Shown: in pieces, positions 25,233 to 37,651 of the stretch
Layout: each line of letters starts with the position of its first letter
Numbering within the stretch: the stretch's first letter is position 1
From: Pisolithus tinctorius
Lineage: Eukaryota; Basidiomycota; Agaricomycetes; Boletales; Pisolithaceae
Length of the DNA: 64,000 bases
NCBI GenBank assembly: GCA_024663395.1
Contig: JANFAH010000007.1
Span: 1,984,001 to 2,048,000 of the forward strand
Reading direction: 5' to 3'
Position numbers and translations under genes: made by a program
The notes under the pieces: generated by a model
The model's input: only the letters and a program-made list of their open reading frames with translations
What the model was told of the DNA's origin: nothing
The model's database searches: none

Positions 25233-26067
25233 ACACTCACTTGCCTGCCCTTCCTCTGGCACTCACGTCAATTTCCGTGAAGCAGTAATCAACATTTTAC
25301 TCAACCTATTTCATCTATTTGCTCTCGACATGCTTTGTTACAAGTTGGACGCTATCTCTTCTTCTCTGTATCGCTCCTGCTTTGTATTTGTTATCGCTTC
25401 AAGTATTAGATCTCTCAGAGACACTGTATTTTAAGATTTTATGTCTTAGTTTTTGTTCTCGCAATGACTCCACTGCTGAGTAGAATCAGAAATCCACTTT
25501 GATGTCAAGCCTTTTGCTTCAGAATCGGCAATTTTCACTAAGGCTGCTTGTTCTCTGCTGTTTCATACTATTAACACTAGCTGGCGCTACGAAGGGACTT
25601 GGCTTCACTTGTTGTCTTAGTTTACACTGATTATACTCCACGGCGCTGGGTTCCACCCTGGCCGATGATTATCGCGTCGCTCGGTGCTCCAACGTAGAGC
25701 TGCTTTGTCGATAGGACTGAGTCAGCTCTCTCGTTCTCATGAGATTTCACCCCACCCAACCACAACCCCAGCGCGCCTGGTGTCAGCCCAAGGAGCCAAA
25801 GTACACCAGTACACTCAGAAGTAAAGTTTCCGAATTCATTTTTGGACCCACTCACAGTATAGTCAACCTTACAAGGGACACTAAGCCGTTCAGAATTAGA
25901 AGCATAACTTGCAACACAACAGGAACTCCGGCTGCTGGTTAGTGGCAAATAAGTAGAAGGCTCTATGCGACGCTTGCAAGCTGTGATGACAGCTTAACGC
26001 CAGCACCCGAATATGCAAAGTGACCTACTCACCGACAACAGTGAACCCACCGTTGCAGAGACACCAC
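25233..26067. other. intergenic, no supported gene
   Basis: AT-richer sequence between converging transcripts; nothing coding is recognised. Confidence 0.45.
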
Positions 26068-27425
26068 CTAGAAAGAGACCGGAACACGATCCAACTCCAA
26101 TGACGCACAACATTCCCTCAATGTTTGATAGAGGGTGTGGGAAGTGTCCAGTGTCACTAGGCCGTTAGCATTGGGTTTATGTAAGAGTTTCAAACGCAGT
26201 TTTGGTTTACCGGACTTCTCTCGCCAGGTGAGCCAAGCCATTAAACATTCAAATGATTCGATAGAGCTAAGAGTGAAGTCCTGTATTTCAAAGCTTTCGA
26301 GGAATTTCCAGCAGTAGTCGATAAGGCATTGGTTGTCTTGCCAACGATTCGACGGGGGGAATAACGTGGACACGTAGTCCACATAAATGGTCGCGTAACA
26401 TACGCCATGAAATATGCAGCCAAGTCTCTTGGACATATCCAAAGCATTCTCGCTGACCGTCTTTCCATAGGGGGATGCAGTAAAAGAGAGGTGGGAGACA
26501 TTGTTGAATTTCGACTCATCTCCGATAGATATGCCGTAGCGCGGCGTTAGGCAATGTTGTCCAGTAAAGTAAAAAGATGTGAGCTTTGGAGCTACAATAG
26601 CATGTGGGAATGACATAGGTAGGTGGATGTCAAGTGCGAGGCGCCGAAGCGAAGGGAAGTGCGTGATGCGAAATTCTCGGTAATCAGTGATAGTAACGTC
26701 TACGAGAGACAGTTCTTCCAATGATTCGGCAGCGATAAATTGAGAAAGGGCCATATGAGACAATACCTTCCATCTACGCAGTTCTAGATGCTTGAGGGCA
26801 GGAGCCCATGAACGAATCGTTAGAAAGTCATCAGCCAACAAATATGCGTCTATGACTAGGTATTGCAGAGATGGAAGCCTTATACCGGCGATTTTGCTGA
26901 GGAAGTCCTTGGCGTCGTCGGCAGCACAGATCCGAGTGTATGAAATCGATTGGCGTGAGGCAATACGGCTTCTAGTCTTCGCGGTCCGTATCCGCATCGG
27001 AAGGAGATGGTAAGAGGGGCTTGACGACTTCTTTCCAAGTGCAACTTCAACAACGTTGGTCGGAAGTAGTAACCGACGCAGACTTCGCTCCAGATACTAG
27101 GAACGCCCGATATCACAGCCCTCCAACGGCATGAGACACTAACCAGGTGGTCCCGCTCCCGCTGGCGTTGGTTCGGCGTCCAGGATAAACATGAGCATTT
27201 CTGCCACCTCCGCTGATCTCCGGAGAGGAGGAATATGAACATCTGTGCAAGCAATTCATTTGGAAGGCGATCGATGTATGGTACGACGTTCGACTCAACC
27301 AGCTGGTCGATCACGACTTTCTGTGCTGCTACAGCCTTGCGGACGTTAAGGAGCTCCTGAACAAGTTCCAATTCCCTGCGTTGCAGGCGAACTAGCTCGG
27401 CTCGTGCATCGGAAAGAGTTTGCAT
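26068..27425 (-). pseudogene. F-box protein, frameshifted
   Basis: Agaric F-box protein: a coiled N-terminal helix (RAELVRLQRRELELVQELL), then the F-box-like motif (YIDRLPNELLAQMF) and Leu-rich repeats. The frame that opens at 27425 continues to about 26935; there homology moves to the next frame (RICAADDAKDFLSKIAG) and runs to the stop at 26068. At 26931-26940 one base is missing relative to what the sister gene predicts; the gap is too small for an intron. It is either a recent pseudogene or an assembly/base-calling error. Compared with the intact sister at 28359 it also carries about 17 extra residues after the F-box. Confidence 0.75.
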
Positions 27426-28358
27426 GGCACGCCACTGGTATCAACGGAGAACCTGGACATATGAGCGAAGTATATGGGTTTGAAAGACTAGATATCACCT
27501 GAGGATTGATTAGCGTGAAGCTCAACAAAACGAAGCAGGAGAGCCTATTATGTAAGCACACACGCCGCGGCACAGCCACCCGTGGATCTTCGCAGTACCG
27601 AGTTTAGATGCGCACTACCCCGCCCAATGCCTACCTGGTTCAGTTCTTCTCTTCGCCCGTTATAACGATCCTGGTTGGCAGAAATTTTTCGCATAATGTT
27701 GGATGTTGGCCTGACATGCAAGACCTATTTTTTTGGGTCACTTCCCTTTGCCTGCCATCGCAGGCCGCAGCTGCATTTGAAATCGATCACATCCCTCTTA
27801 ATCATTAATCATTCCGTGAGTACAAAGCAGTAGATACTCTAACACCTACACATAATGCGTCAGTGGTCTCCGAATTATATACAATTGCCTTTCGGTGCCC
27901 TGTCGTCGCTAGAAGAGGTGAAACCGCAAGAGCCACAATACTTGCTCCTTGCGTCAAAGATACTATTAATACACCAGTATACCACAATTGATTTTGCCCC
28001 CACATCACTGACGGTGCTCAACTTTTAACTAAATTGGCACCCTGTACCTCGAAGGAATGTCAACATGTCTATCGTGACTTACAACATGGCTACCTAATAA
28101 CAGACGCAATCATTCAGAATCCGAAATCCATCTCAGCAGGAACTCTGGAACCATTGGTTACAGGACGATGAGCAAAGGCTCTGCTGGCAAGACGTTAGAC
28201 ACTCACAACTCAATAACACCGAGTATAGCACAGGAATGAGGAGCCAGGCGTGTATCACATCCATTCTTTTAGCAGGACACATCCGTGCCGGTGGGTGGAC
28301 TCGGTTTGACTGATCAAACCTGCTCCAAAGACAGGTAAAGGCTGATGAAAATGAAACA
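27426..28358. other. spacer between the F-box genes
   Basis: No supported gene. A poly-T patch lies at 27728-27735. It presumably contains the promoter of the frameshifted F-box gene and the 3' end of its sister. Confidence 0.4.
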
Positions 28359-29750
28359 TTAATGCCCAGGCTCAAATATTGAAAACGATTCACTCACCAA
28401 TGGCCGCGAATATGGTGACGTAGAGAGATAAATCTGAGAAGACGCTGCAGTGCGGTACTCCACTGATGCACAGCATTCCTGCAATGTTTGATGGAGCCTG
28501 GAATTCGAGGCGTTGAAAGTCCTCCGGACTATCAGATAGTCGATGCCGGTGTTAACATATATCAGTTTCACATGCAACCTTCGGTGCCCCAAGTTCTTGC
28601 GCTTCGTGAGCCAATCCATAAAATATTCGAAAGAGTTTGCTATGAACCAATCCATAAAATTTTGGAAAGATTCTGCTCGAACGGAAGTGAAATCTCGTAT
28701 TTCGAGGCTTTCGAGGTGCAGCCAGTTGTCGATAGGGCTATGGAGGTCATCTGGAGGGCCCACCGCCCTGCAAGGGGAAAACAGTGGATCCAGGTAGGCC
28801 ATAGTAATGCTTGCATGACGCACGCCACGAAATACCCGGCAAAATTCCTCTACTAGTTCCAACGCAACACCATCGACAATCGGTTCACGGGCCAGAACAA
28901 GGTGGTGGACATTCTCGAATTTCGATGTAGGTCCATTAAATGTTTTGCAACTGAGATATCTGCTACAGACCGCAGTAAATTCAAAGCGTTTGAGATTTGG
29001 CGCCACAATAGCTTCCAAGAACGAGATCGGATCACTGGTTCGAAGCGTGAGAGACTGAAGAACGGGAAGGTGAATACTGTCTAGGTGGAACACCCAGTCC
29101 GGGGTAGCACCACTGAGCGACAGCTCCGTCAACGATTCAGCAGCAATAGATATTAATCCCGAAGAGGCGCCAGGTAAGGTACCATAGGAAGGGCCACCGA
29201 ATCCCTGTAGGTGTAGACACTTCAGGGCAGGGAAGCGTGGGTACATCGTTGGCGGGACATCAAGAGAGGGAAATGTCAGGTGTTCAGGTTCACAGAGAAT
29301 GTTCAGGGCATCACCGGAGATCTGGAGGGAATGGATGCGGTCCACGTGAGGAAAAAGAACTTCTAGTGACCGGAAGTAACTAAGTGAGATGGTAAGAGGG
29401 ACTTGACGACTTCTTTTCAGGTCCGACTCTAACTTCGACAAGTTCGGCAATGATGAGTAGGTGTCCAAGTTGATCTCGCACCAAATTCTAGGAGTGTATA
29501 CGATTACGGCTCTCCAACGGCGCGAGACACTAGCCAGACATTCCCTTTCATTGGTGAGGAGGAATATCTGTACTAGCAACTCGTTTGGAAGGCGATCGAT
29601 GTACGGGACACAACTTGCTTTGATCAGCTCGTCGATCACAGTTTTCTGAGTTGCTACAGCTTTGCGGACATCAAAGAACTCTTGGAGGAGCTCCAATTCC
29701 CTGTGTTGCAGGCGAGCCAACTCAGCTCGTGCATCAGAAAGCTCGTTCAT
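28359..29750 (-). CDS. F-box/LRR-type protein, intact tandem paralog
   Basis: Substrate-recognition type F-box protein, presumably an SCF ubiquitin-ligase adaptor; the substrate is unknown. The start I prefer is MNELSDARAEL (29750), which aligns with the sister gene; a Met seven codons upstream is also in frame. About 463 residues in one exon: coiled N-terminus, F-box core YIDRLPNELLVQIF, CLASVSRRWRAV, then Leu-rich repeats (SLDVPP, LKCLHLQGFG, LTELSLSGA) and a degenerate repeat with W-F-I-A-N/W-L-T-K. It shares order and many residues with the frameshifted copy 1.3 kb away on the same strand. Confidence 0.8.
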   Translation of the reverse strand: MNELSDARAELARLQHRELELLQEFFDVRKAVATQKTVIDELIKASCVPYIDRLPNELLVQIFLLTNERECLASVSRRWRAVIVYTPRIWCEINLDTYSSLPNLSKLESDLKRSRQVPLTISLSYFRSLEVLFPHVDRIHSLQISGDALNILCEPEHLTFPSLDVPPTMYPRFPALKCLHLQGFGGPSYGTLPGASSGLISIAAESLTELSLSGATPDWVFHLDSIHLPVLQSLTLRTSDPISFLEAIVAPNLKRFEFTAVCSRYLSCKTFNGPTSKFENVHHLVLAREPIVDGVALELVEEFCRVFRGVRHASITMAYLDPLFSPCRAVGPPDDLHSPIDNWLHLESLEIRDFTSVRAESFQNFMDWFIANSFEYFMDWLTKRKNLGHRRLHVKLIYVNTGIDYLIVRRTFNASNSRLHQTLQECCASVEYRTAASSQIYLSTSPYSRPLVSESFSIFEPGH

Positions 29751-31437
29751 GGCAGCCAACGGGATGAGCAAGCTGAATTTTGGGAGCCTAGTTGGGTATA
29801 CAGTTGCTCGTTAGGTTAGAGTGTGTTCAGTGAGAATAGCGTAGAACCTGGTCAGTGACTGTTGAGGGCAAGTTCACCAGTGAGGGCGACGACCTTTAAT
29901 ACATATGCCAAAGTCCGAGTCGGATTTCAGTTTGTTTGGTCAAGAAATGGAATCCTGACAACAATGGGTCCCAACGTAGGTCCCTGTTTGAAATTATCGA
30001 TGGGCCTTCTCCAGTCTTGCTGTCCGGGCCGGCTCTAACGGGTCGAGGCACTCGAAGCAAAGACGGAATACAGATAGCATTTGGAGTGTGAGTAAGCACT
30101 CTGACTCGGACAGGTACCGAAAGGCGTGGCGACTAGGGCAGCGCTACGAAGGAAAAGTGAAACTGGTAGATTGGTAGTTGAAACGTGAGAACGACGAAAC
30201 TGGAACCCTTCTGAAAGGCGAAACCTCATGACGCTGAGAAGACTAAAAAATCATGGACGAGGACTGACAAGCCAGTTAGCTGATAATGATAGGAGGAAGA
30301 AAAACGGCTACTATGGCTTATGACGGGTCAGAAAGGAGATTAGACAAGCGGGAACATAACTCACCTGGCGATGCGGTAGGACGGGTCAGAAAGTTTGTAA
30401 CTATCGCACGCCAGATAATAAGGGTTAGCGAGGTATGACACCATAACTGAGCCACCCGATTGCGCCTCATAAGAACGAGAGAGATCTCATGTATCGTGCC
30501 CTTCGGCGACCCATTAGCTTAGTAATATACCAAGTTTAGACTCCAACAAAATTTAGCACCGCCACTTCTTACCGGGTTTCAAATTTGTTCTTAGTTTCCG
30601 TCTGCCAGGCTGTGGCTACCAACGGCTAATCTCTTGTGCGGCGGCGTCTGAATGATTCTGATGGAGAATTCCCTGCGTGGTCACAGAGTCCTGCCAGAGT
30701 TCCGTTCAAACCGATTCCCTTGGACTGTCTGGGCCCCTGGGGGCTAATGCTCTCCACTCACCTTCGCTCAATACTTGGCCGCACCCCGTAGCAGTTCTGG
30801 CACTCCGACATACCATTTTCGACTGCACGAAAACGTACGGCTTAACTTTAAGTAATAGCGGATTTCTTTCGGCCGTCAAGTTCAGTGAATATTGCCAGCG
30901 TATATCGTATGAATGGTAGGGTTCCTTCCACCCGTAATAGTCAGCATTGTTGTATGACTTTTTGTCGTGGGACGCAGTGCGCTCCTATGCCTTAGTTCCC
31001 AGGAAGTTCACTGCCAGCCCCGTTTGATGTTGCAACGCCTTTTCTTCATCCTTCTCTACGGCGCAGGCGATAAAGATTCCCCGCGGGAAGTTCAGCTAGA
31101 TATCGAAGAACTGGGATCCGATCTGTCTTGTACGGACCACTGGTGTGACGACTCTGAGCATTGACGATGTGTGGATATGCTTATATACGCCGGATGCACT
31201 GCGGTATTGCTAGGCACGACTGGACCATTCCCTACCGGTTAGTCTCATGTAAATATTCTTGAGCGTATTGAACAACTTGACATCCATCAGCAAAACCAGA
31301 AACAGTGCTTGAGGGTGCTGAAATCGTGCTGCCGCAGTGCCTCTCACACAACCAATTGAGAACTTCTGTCACTTCATACCAGAGAGGAGGATAGTTGGAG
31401 GTGCATAAACGGGGGGCACACCACTCTTACTTTGTAC
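29751..31437. other. intergenic, no supported gene
   Basis: Short frames on both strands without recognisable products. Confidence 0.4.
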
Positions 31438-32108
31438 CTATGGCGGCTTCTGTACCTTGGTGTTTAAGACGTCGGCCGTAAGTTCCGCTTTTGCTCGCAC
31501 GGTGTGTTCTTCATGTGTGTATAATGCTAGCCATAAAAAATTGCAGGGGGCGAAATTATTCTTTTTGCAAACCTTCCAGGTACTCGGTGGCTGCGTTCTG
31601 GACACCCGAGGGGCATTCAATGGCGGTTCCGCCCCCTGTTGAAATATTTGCAATAGCTGTTGCTGCAGGAAAACAGAGAGCCCTTGCGAGACACTGATAG
31701 GCGTCATCAGGTTTCTTGCAAGGGCCAAACTCCGCCGGACATGGGATTGGAGTCTACTGACAGTGGGATCTCTCGTGGCGAAATATCGTTCACGATCTTC
31801 AGGTGCCAAATGCCGTTCCATAGAATCTCTGAACAGTCGAGTTACCCCAATTTTGTAGACTATGTCGAGACACACGCTAACACACGGTGTGTTCCTTCTG
31901 ATCTAATAAGCCGTTTTCTAACCGGTGCAATCAGGCCGAGTGACTCACGTACCCGAAGGACCATCCCCGTGTAGCTGCCTATGATCGCGAGAGAGATACG
32001 TTGTCCTCGTGCGAGCTGTGCGATTTTGAGCCTGTTCTTGAGTCTGTCTGTAGGAACCAGTCCATTCCCTAGCTTCTGCGGCGCACCCCCTATTTTCAGC
32101 GCGGACAT
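31438..32108 (-). CDS. small hypothetical protein, two exons
   Basis: Unrecognised. Exon 1 (32108-31949) opens with a basic, Leu-rich segment (MSALKIGGAPQKLGNG) and a short hydrophobic stretch (ISLAIIGSYTGMVL). An 89 bp intron (31948-31860, donor GTGAGT, acceptor ATAG) joins it to exon 2 (31859-31438), which starts YKIGVTRLFRDSM and carries an E-D-R-E-R-Y acidic/basic patch. The total is 582 nt, 193 residues. The last 60 residues look less protein-like, so another intron or an earlier stop is possible. The hydrophobic stretch could be a single membrane anchor. No partner gene nearby suggests a role. Confidence 0.45.
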
Positions 32109-32699
32109 TATGCCTGCCAGTTATCGAGGAGAACCGGTGCTCATCGGTGACACCAGTAGAAGGCCCTCCGCGGGACACGTTGTTCTTTGTGCAACGCCTA
32201 GGAGTTCAAGGACGATCTTGCAGGTCCATTCATTTCAATGTCTGCCACTACGAATGTCGTGCCACTGTATGATTATGCCGGGTGGACCCTACAGCGACAT
32301 AGCCACGGTACAAGCGAAGGGAGCTCGGCGACACTGCTTTCCCCGACTACCCGTTTTTGGACGTGACCGGACCTTCTGCAAGGCCGGTGCGATTTGCTTT
32401 GGGTCAAAGCGTGACACCGAGTTGGCGGGACCACGCTACACCGGCAGATTCCCCGAGAACAACCCTCTCGCGTTCTTCTGGTCAGTTCGAGATTTGGACT
32501 GTTGATTTCGTTAGGTTGCTTTGTGAGTATCCGAGTTTCGCAGTCTTCCTTATTTGGTTGTGACAGGCAAGAGGGGTATGTGGACTGGGTAACCTCTCTT
32601 TATATTCCATTCAAAGCTTTTCTGTTGGTGCACGCTTTGACACCTCCCTCCCAGTATTTAATCGGGGAGCGGCAAGACTGCTCTTTAACTCGCTCCATC
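32109..32699. other. divergent spacer with TATA-like element
   Basis: Separates the small minus-strand gene from the plus-strand gene at 32700. TATTTAA at 32655-32661 is 39 bp before that start codon. Confidence 0.4.
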
Positions 32700-34682
32700 A
32701 TGCATCCCTCCATGCATCTTCCTGTTCTTGGTGACACTACCGATGACACTCTTGAAGAGCTTCTGACCTTCTTTGGACTCAACCACCCCTCCACTCATAC
32801 TGTGTCCATCGACCAGGGCACGGGGCACGCGGGGCACGACAACGCGTACGTAGGACCTAACACGTCAAATCAGACCACAGTGTACGGTGGCATCACTCAC
32901 TACAATACCTCCGGCAATAGCTTGCCGCAAGATGTACATGGTAGCACGACCTACCACCAACCCATCCTTGCACATACCTCGCAGTACAGTGGCAGCATGC
33001 ACGGTACCACGTCCAACATGATCCACAGCGGGCACAGCAACACGTTTTACCATCCCGATGTGTCTAACCAAGTTGTTGCATACGGTGGCATCGTGTACGA
33101 CAACGCGTCCAACGTAGGTGTCCACGATGCGTACGGTAGCGCGGCAAACCATGGTACTGTTAGCCAGTTCTTACCCCCCAACGACTATGGTCGGGTTCTA
33201 CCCCCGTACGAGCGTGGTACCTCTGGCCAGATCTTTCCCCCGTACGACAATACGTCCAACGTCACATTGGGCGTCGGCATCCACAACGCGCACGGTGGCG
33301 TAGTGAACTATGATATATCTAACCAGGTCATCGAGTATAGCGGCGTTATTCCCAGCAACACGCCCAACGCGGACATCCACGTACCGTTACCCCCTGCACA
33401 ATATAGTCAGCATCAGTTTGGCTCGCCGGGAGGACACGGCAATACGCCCACCATGGACGTCTACGAACCATTACCCCCTGCACAGTACCATCAGTATCAA
33501 TTTGGCTCGCTCGCCGGGCATGACAACGCATACAACGTGGACCTGCAGGTGCCCCCAGCCTCGGCGCAGTACAGTCAATTTGGCTTGCTGGTCGGGGCTG
33601 ATACTAATGTGGGTTCTCACCTATTAATCCTTGCATTGCCTTCTTGAATGACTTTTGTCGCACAGAACACTCCGCCCATGTCCTCGTTCAACCAACTGGC
33701 AGTGGTTTCTGTGAATGGTGTGCACGGTCCCCTCGTTGCAGCCGAACCTACATCAGACCCCTACCCCGCAAACGGATTTGGTACTCAAGTTCTGCCATCT
33801 TCAGGCAACTATGCGCCATCGAATGACTTGCCCGTGGAAACCGGCGACGTAAATAGCCCCTCTTCGTCTGTGGAATTGGATACTGCATCACAAGATGTGC
33901 CGGGTACACCAGTTTCTCCATCTACCACTGGAAGTGGGGAATTGGATTCGAATACCCCGCCTACCGACGTCCCCAACGGGTCGGGGTATTCAGTGATTCA
34001 CCAACTCCAAACCAATTTTGTAGAGGATATCATGTCGCTGCCCCTTTACACACCTGAAGACCGCCAAACCTGGACCGTGCGCATAAACAGAGAGGGCAGG
34101 AGTGCGGAACACCACCTTGTCAGGTTCAGACGCAGGGGAGACATCCCTAATTCTCTTTGGGGAGTGCCTATGCTCGACTGCATCAGTCCTCTGTCAAGGC
34201 TCTTGTTGGACGCCGAGGAGAGGATAGACTGCCTGGGTGATGGTGGCGAGTCTCATATCTTGCTGAAGATATTGGTGAGCAAGCTCCGTACCCCTCTTAA
34301 AATTTTCCTTACTTAGATTCCAAACGCATCTTAGTGGCATGGTTACGAAACAATTGACTATGTTAAACGATTGCCAATTCGCACGTCCGACAACAAAATT
34401 GTGACGCGCGTGGAACTCGCCCGCGCCATCGCTCATGAGTTTTTGCAGTTTTGTGAGGTAAGCCACGTGTTCCTCCTCTGGCGTCATCATACTAACCACC
34501 GACTTCTCCAGCGGTGTACAAGCGGCGAATATGAATATGTGTCTACGGATCCGCGGTGGGAGATTGGGACCAGGTTTACTTTCGAGAACATCTCACTTGC
34601 TTCCATCTGGAACCCAGAGGGAAATATTTGGATTCCCGCCTTTCGCTACCTGATTCCGAGAGACCCGGTAACTCCCACATAA
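32700..34682 (+). CDS. Asn/Gly/His-rich protein with a conserved C-terminal domain
   Basis: Exons 32700-33608, 33666-34274, 34335-34457 and 34512-34682; 1812 nt, 603 residues. Residues 1-300 are low complexity with repeated G-G-I-x-Y-D-N-x-S-N and H-D-A-Y-G units, and two LPPAQY(S/H)Q(H/Y)QFGS repeats, with few charges: a prion- or condensate-like composition. Residues 440-603 form a compact domain (QLQTNFVEDIM, WHGYETIDYVKRLPI, ITRVELARAIAHEFLQF, RLILTSIWNPEG-like end) seen as a recurrent C-terminal module in agaricomycete proteins of unknown function. Unspliced introns 2 and 3 would introduce stops, which supports the splicing. The start is the first ATG after the TATA-like element. Confidence 0.75.
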
Positions 34683-35321
34683 TATTCCGGACTCTATCCC
34701 ATTACACATCACTGGACTCCGTTATTGCTCTTCATCTTGCGCGTATATAGTGGTATGTATAGCTTATTGGATTATTGTCGTCGCTTTTGCGTTTTTCAAC
34801 CTCGTATTATTAGCATGTGTATTCCGCCAGGTAGCATCCCCTCTTTACTAAGTCTTGTATTCGATACAATCCCTCATTTTAGTCATATTTACTGAAGGCA
34901 ATAAGTGTGCCAGACGAGCTGAGCTAGTTTTACAGACGGACTATGATGCATGATGACTGACTAGCAAAATAGCTTTGGGCTTCTAGGGGTGTAGTCCTTG
35001 GGTTCAGGGTCGATGCTGCCTGGAATAATGATTAATGAAGTGCCAACGGGTTCGACGCCGAATATTTGGAGTCGCCAAAATGCCCAAACGTTACTTACGT
35101 GGAGCCTGGCCTTGGTGTTTCGGGACCTGTGGCTTCGAATTCTTCGTCCGAGTCAGAGCTGGTTTGCTGTTGGCGTTTGCGCGCTGCTCGTGAGCACGTT
35201 CCTTGCGGTACGTATTGATTCCGCCACTGATTTACAAGGGTGGGTTGACGATAGGAAGACACCCACACCAATCTGATACAACTTCAAAGTGAAAAAAATG
35301 AAACGAGATGACTCGATCTAA
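34683..35321. other. intergenic, no supported gene
   Basis: 3' flank of the preceding gene and a short GC-richer stretch; no gene recognised. Confidence 0.4.
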
Positions 35322-36300
35322 TCAGTAGAGAACTGAGGCATCTGCAGCTGGACATAACACAACACCAGGGTCTTTCTCGTCGTCTGTTCCCGATTGCTCG
35401 CCCCGAAACGGGCAGACACCGTTGCATTCGAAGTCGAAGTTGTGTTCCATCGGGTTATGGTCACGGAGAGTTTAGCCCCACGCCACCCGGAGCTCGAAGA
35501 TCTTGCGGATATTGCTGTCTCCAAAGGAAACGAAATCACGCCGTGTACCACTTCTAGGTGGATAGTTAAAAACTGCATCGTGAGGCACGGGTCGAACTCA
35601 CCCATTTTGAATAAACTCCTGGCATCATCCTCACTACACGAGTCGCAGCCAGTCCCAGGAATCCAAGTTGTATAAGAGTACGTGCTCGGAAACCGAGATA
35701 TATTCGTTTTCCGCTAGTAGCATGGCAATCAGTTCAGAGAGCTCACGAACTGAGGGAACATCCGTCAGATGTCGAGCGGTCCTCTACCTATTGACGAGAT
35801 TGACGTTGGGGACTATATGACACATGATAAACCTGCAGTTCAGAGGGTATATCGGGTATTGACTTACATGGGGCTCGCTTCAGAGAGACTGGAGAAAATG
35901 AGAACTTGCAGCTGGAGAAGATCTGTCCCGAACGGCGATAATGGAGAGCGGTGACCCAAAAGAGAAACCTTACATTCGAAAAACTGGTTGTCTATTGGCC
36001 CGAGTTCGTTTTCAATAATGAAACGCGATAGGAGATTCCAATCAGCGATAGGATCGAGCAGCTGAATAAAGGTCACCGTTTGAATGGTGGAAAGTATTGG
36101 GAATGAGGATCTACATGCCTCGTAAGCCTTGGCTTCAACGTCAAATGCTGGAGCTTAATTGATGAATTCACAGACCACCGCAAAAGCGCTGTCAAGCAAG
36201 TCCTGGACTTCGCTGGTCCTAGGCATGTCTTCGGTGACGTCAACGTGACACATCTCGTGCAAGGCCAAACAACAAATTAGTAACTCGAGTCGTGTATCGG
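35322..36300 (-). CDS. probable multi-exon hypothetical gene, structure incomplete
   Basis: Unrecognised, but several minus-strand pieces read like protein and are bounded by plausible splice sites. They are TSEVQDLLDSAFAVV (about 36210), KAYEACRSSFPILS then QLLDPIADWNLLSRF (36120-35975, followed by GTAAGG), VPSVRELSELIAMLLAENEY (about 35765-35640) and MEHNFDFECNGVCPFRGEQ with stop at 35322. The pieces lie in different frames, joined by short introns that I could not fully resolve. The 5' end is not determined and the coordinates are approximate. It could also be two small genes. Confidence 0.35.
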
Positions 36301-36657
36301 GCCTAAACAACTCCTAAACTATTGGATGAGCTGACCAATACACCAATCACTAGTAACTACTTACTTCATAGCTCCGAATCCACAGGCAAGCCTGGTTGCA
36401 CGAGAAGTTATTCTACCCAGTAATTTCATTGGAGGATGTCTCAACTTGCCTCATACATGTACAGTCACTGGTTAAACAGAGATACACCGGTTGCTGGGGT
36501 TGACAGTAGGTAATAGCTACCGACAGATGATATCAGCTAAAGGATACAGAAAAGATACAGAATAGTCCGCGATCGAGAATGCTAAACGACGTTGGAGTAG
36601 TGTACACAAGCCAGCGGGGTCCATGTGATACATCTTTGATTAGGGTGACCTCCAAGC
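36301..36657. other. intergenic, no supported gene
   Basis: Short spacer downstream of the methyltransferase gene; nothing recognised. Confidence 0.4.
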
Positions 36658-37651
36658 TTACACCCCGTTTGTCTGCCTGTCCGGATCGGTCAGTGGGACA
36701 TACTACCGCACGACGAGTCAGCATGCACACCGACCGCAAGCCATACATGCACGTACCATGACGCCCATGAGTTCGTGTTTCCTGACGTGCCCAGAGACCG
36801 CCTTCTCAACTTCCCAAATAGACTGAGAGTAGACGCCGACCGGGATGAACATCTTTCCTGGGGCTTTAAGTTGGTCGATGAGTGCCTGGGGGAGAGTAGG
36901 TGCAGCCGCTCCGACGTGGATCGCATCATACGGAGCTATCGAAAGACAGTGAGGAGAATTCTACGGGGCGTGACAAGAGCAATGACGCACCGGCGGGTAC
37001 ATACCCCTGCCTTCCATCTCCCACGATCAGTTCGATCCTGCCGTCCTGCAATGCGTTGCCAAGCCCGTCACGCTCGAGGTTGTACTTTGACCGTTCCACA
37101 AGTTCAGGGATGTGATCTATCCCGATGACTTTCCCCTGAGGCGGGTTTGGGTTATCAGGAGAAGGCGTGGGGGAGACGAGGTGATGCAGGACGGCAGCCA
37201 GATATCCCGAACCGCTGCCTACGTCGAGAACGGTGGCTCCAGGTTGGATGTATTGAAGCAAGTTCTCCAGTGCGTGAGCGTGCTGTGATTATGGATGAAT
37301 GTGGCGTCACGAGGGAGAAAGGAGGAAAGAGAGAGAACGAGAATACCATGTGAGGAGCAGATATGGTGGCGCCGTGCCCGATGGACCTGTGTGAGCACGT
37401 CAATGAGAGAATGTTCGAGGAAAGAAAAGAATACGGACTGAGGAGAATCTTGGTATGCATCGCCTGGCCGAAGGACATAGTTGGCCCTGTCGACCTTGGC
37501 CATGGCCTGACAGCTGGTGGATGAGCCAGTGAGTCTGCTACGCGGATGGCAGTGAACGTACGTCCGTGACCCTTTCTGAGGTTAGAATGCCCTGTCGAGC
37601 CAGATTGCGTATCAGCTCGTTGTTCGACTTTCCACTGCACCTCCAGGCCAT
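36658..37651 (-). CDS. PCM1: Protein-L-isoaspartate O-methyltransferase
   Basis: Repairs damaged proteins by methylating isoaspartyl residues with S-adenosylmethionine; a cytosolic class I methyltransferase. Six exons on the minus strand: 37651-37562, 37506-37439, 37386-37347, 37282-36991, 36935-36757 and 36702-36658; 714 nt, 237 residues, the usual PCMT size. Marks in order are the N-terminal NNELIRNLARQGIL and MAKVDRANYV; the substrate-binding GHGATISAPHMHA; the AdoMet-binding VLDVGSGSGYL at about residue 83; GIDHIPELV; VGDGRQGY; PYDAIHVGAA; and a C-terminal YVPLTD. Splicing of the small final exon (donor GTACGT) is required to restore the conserved YVPLTD end. Two of the introns have less common donors (GTCCGT, GTATTC). 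Head-to-head with the efflux carrier. Confidence 0.92.

Noticed and set aside
35394..35675. plus-strand frame with acidic segment (PELEDLADIAV)
   Set aside because: It overlaps better-supported minus-strand pieces with splice sites and lacks continuation; kept as an alternative reading only.
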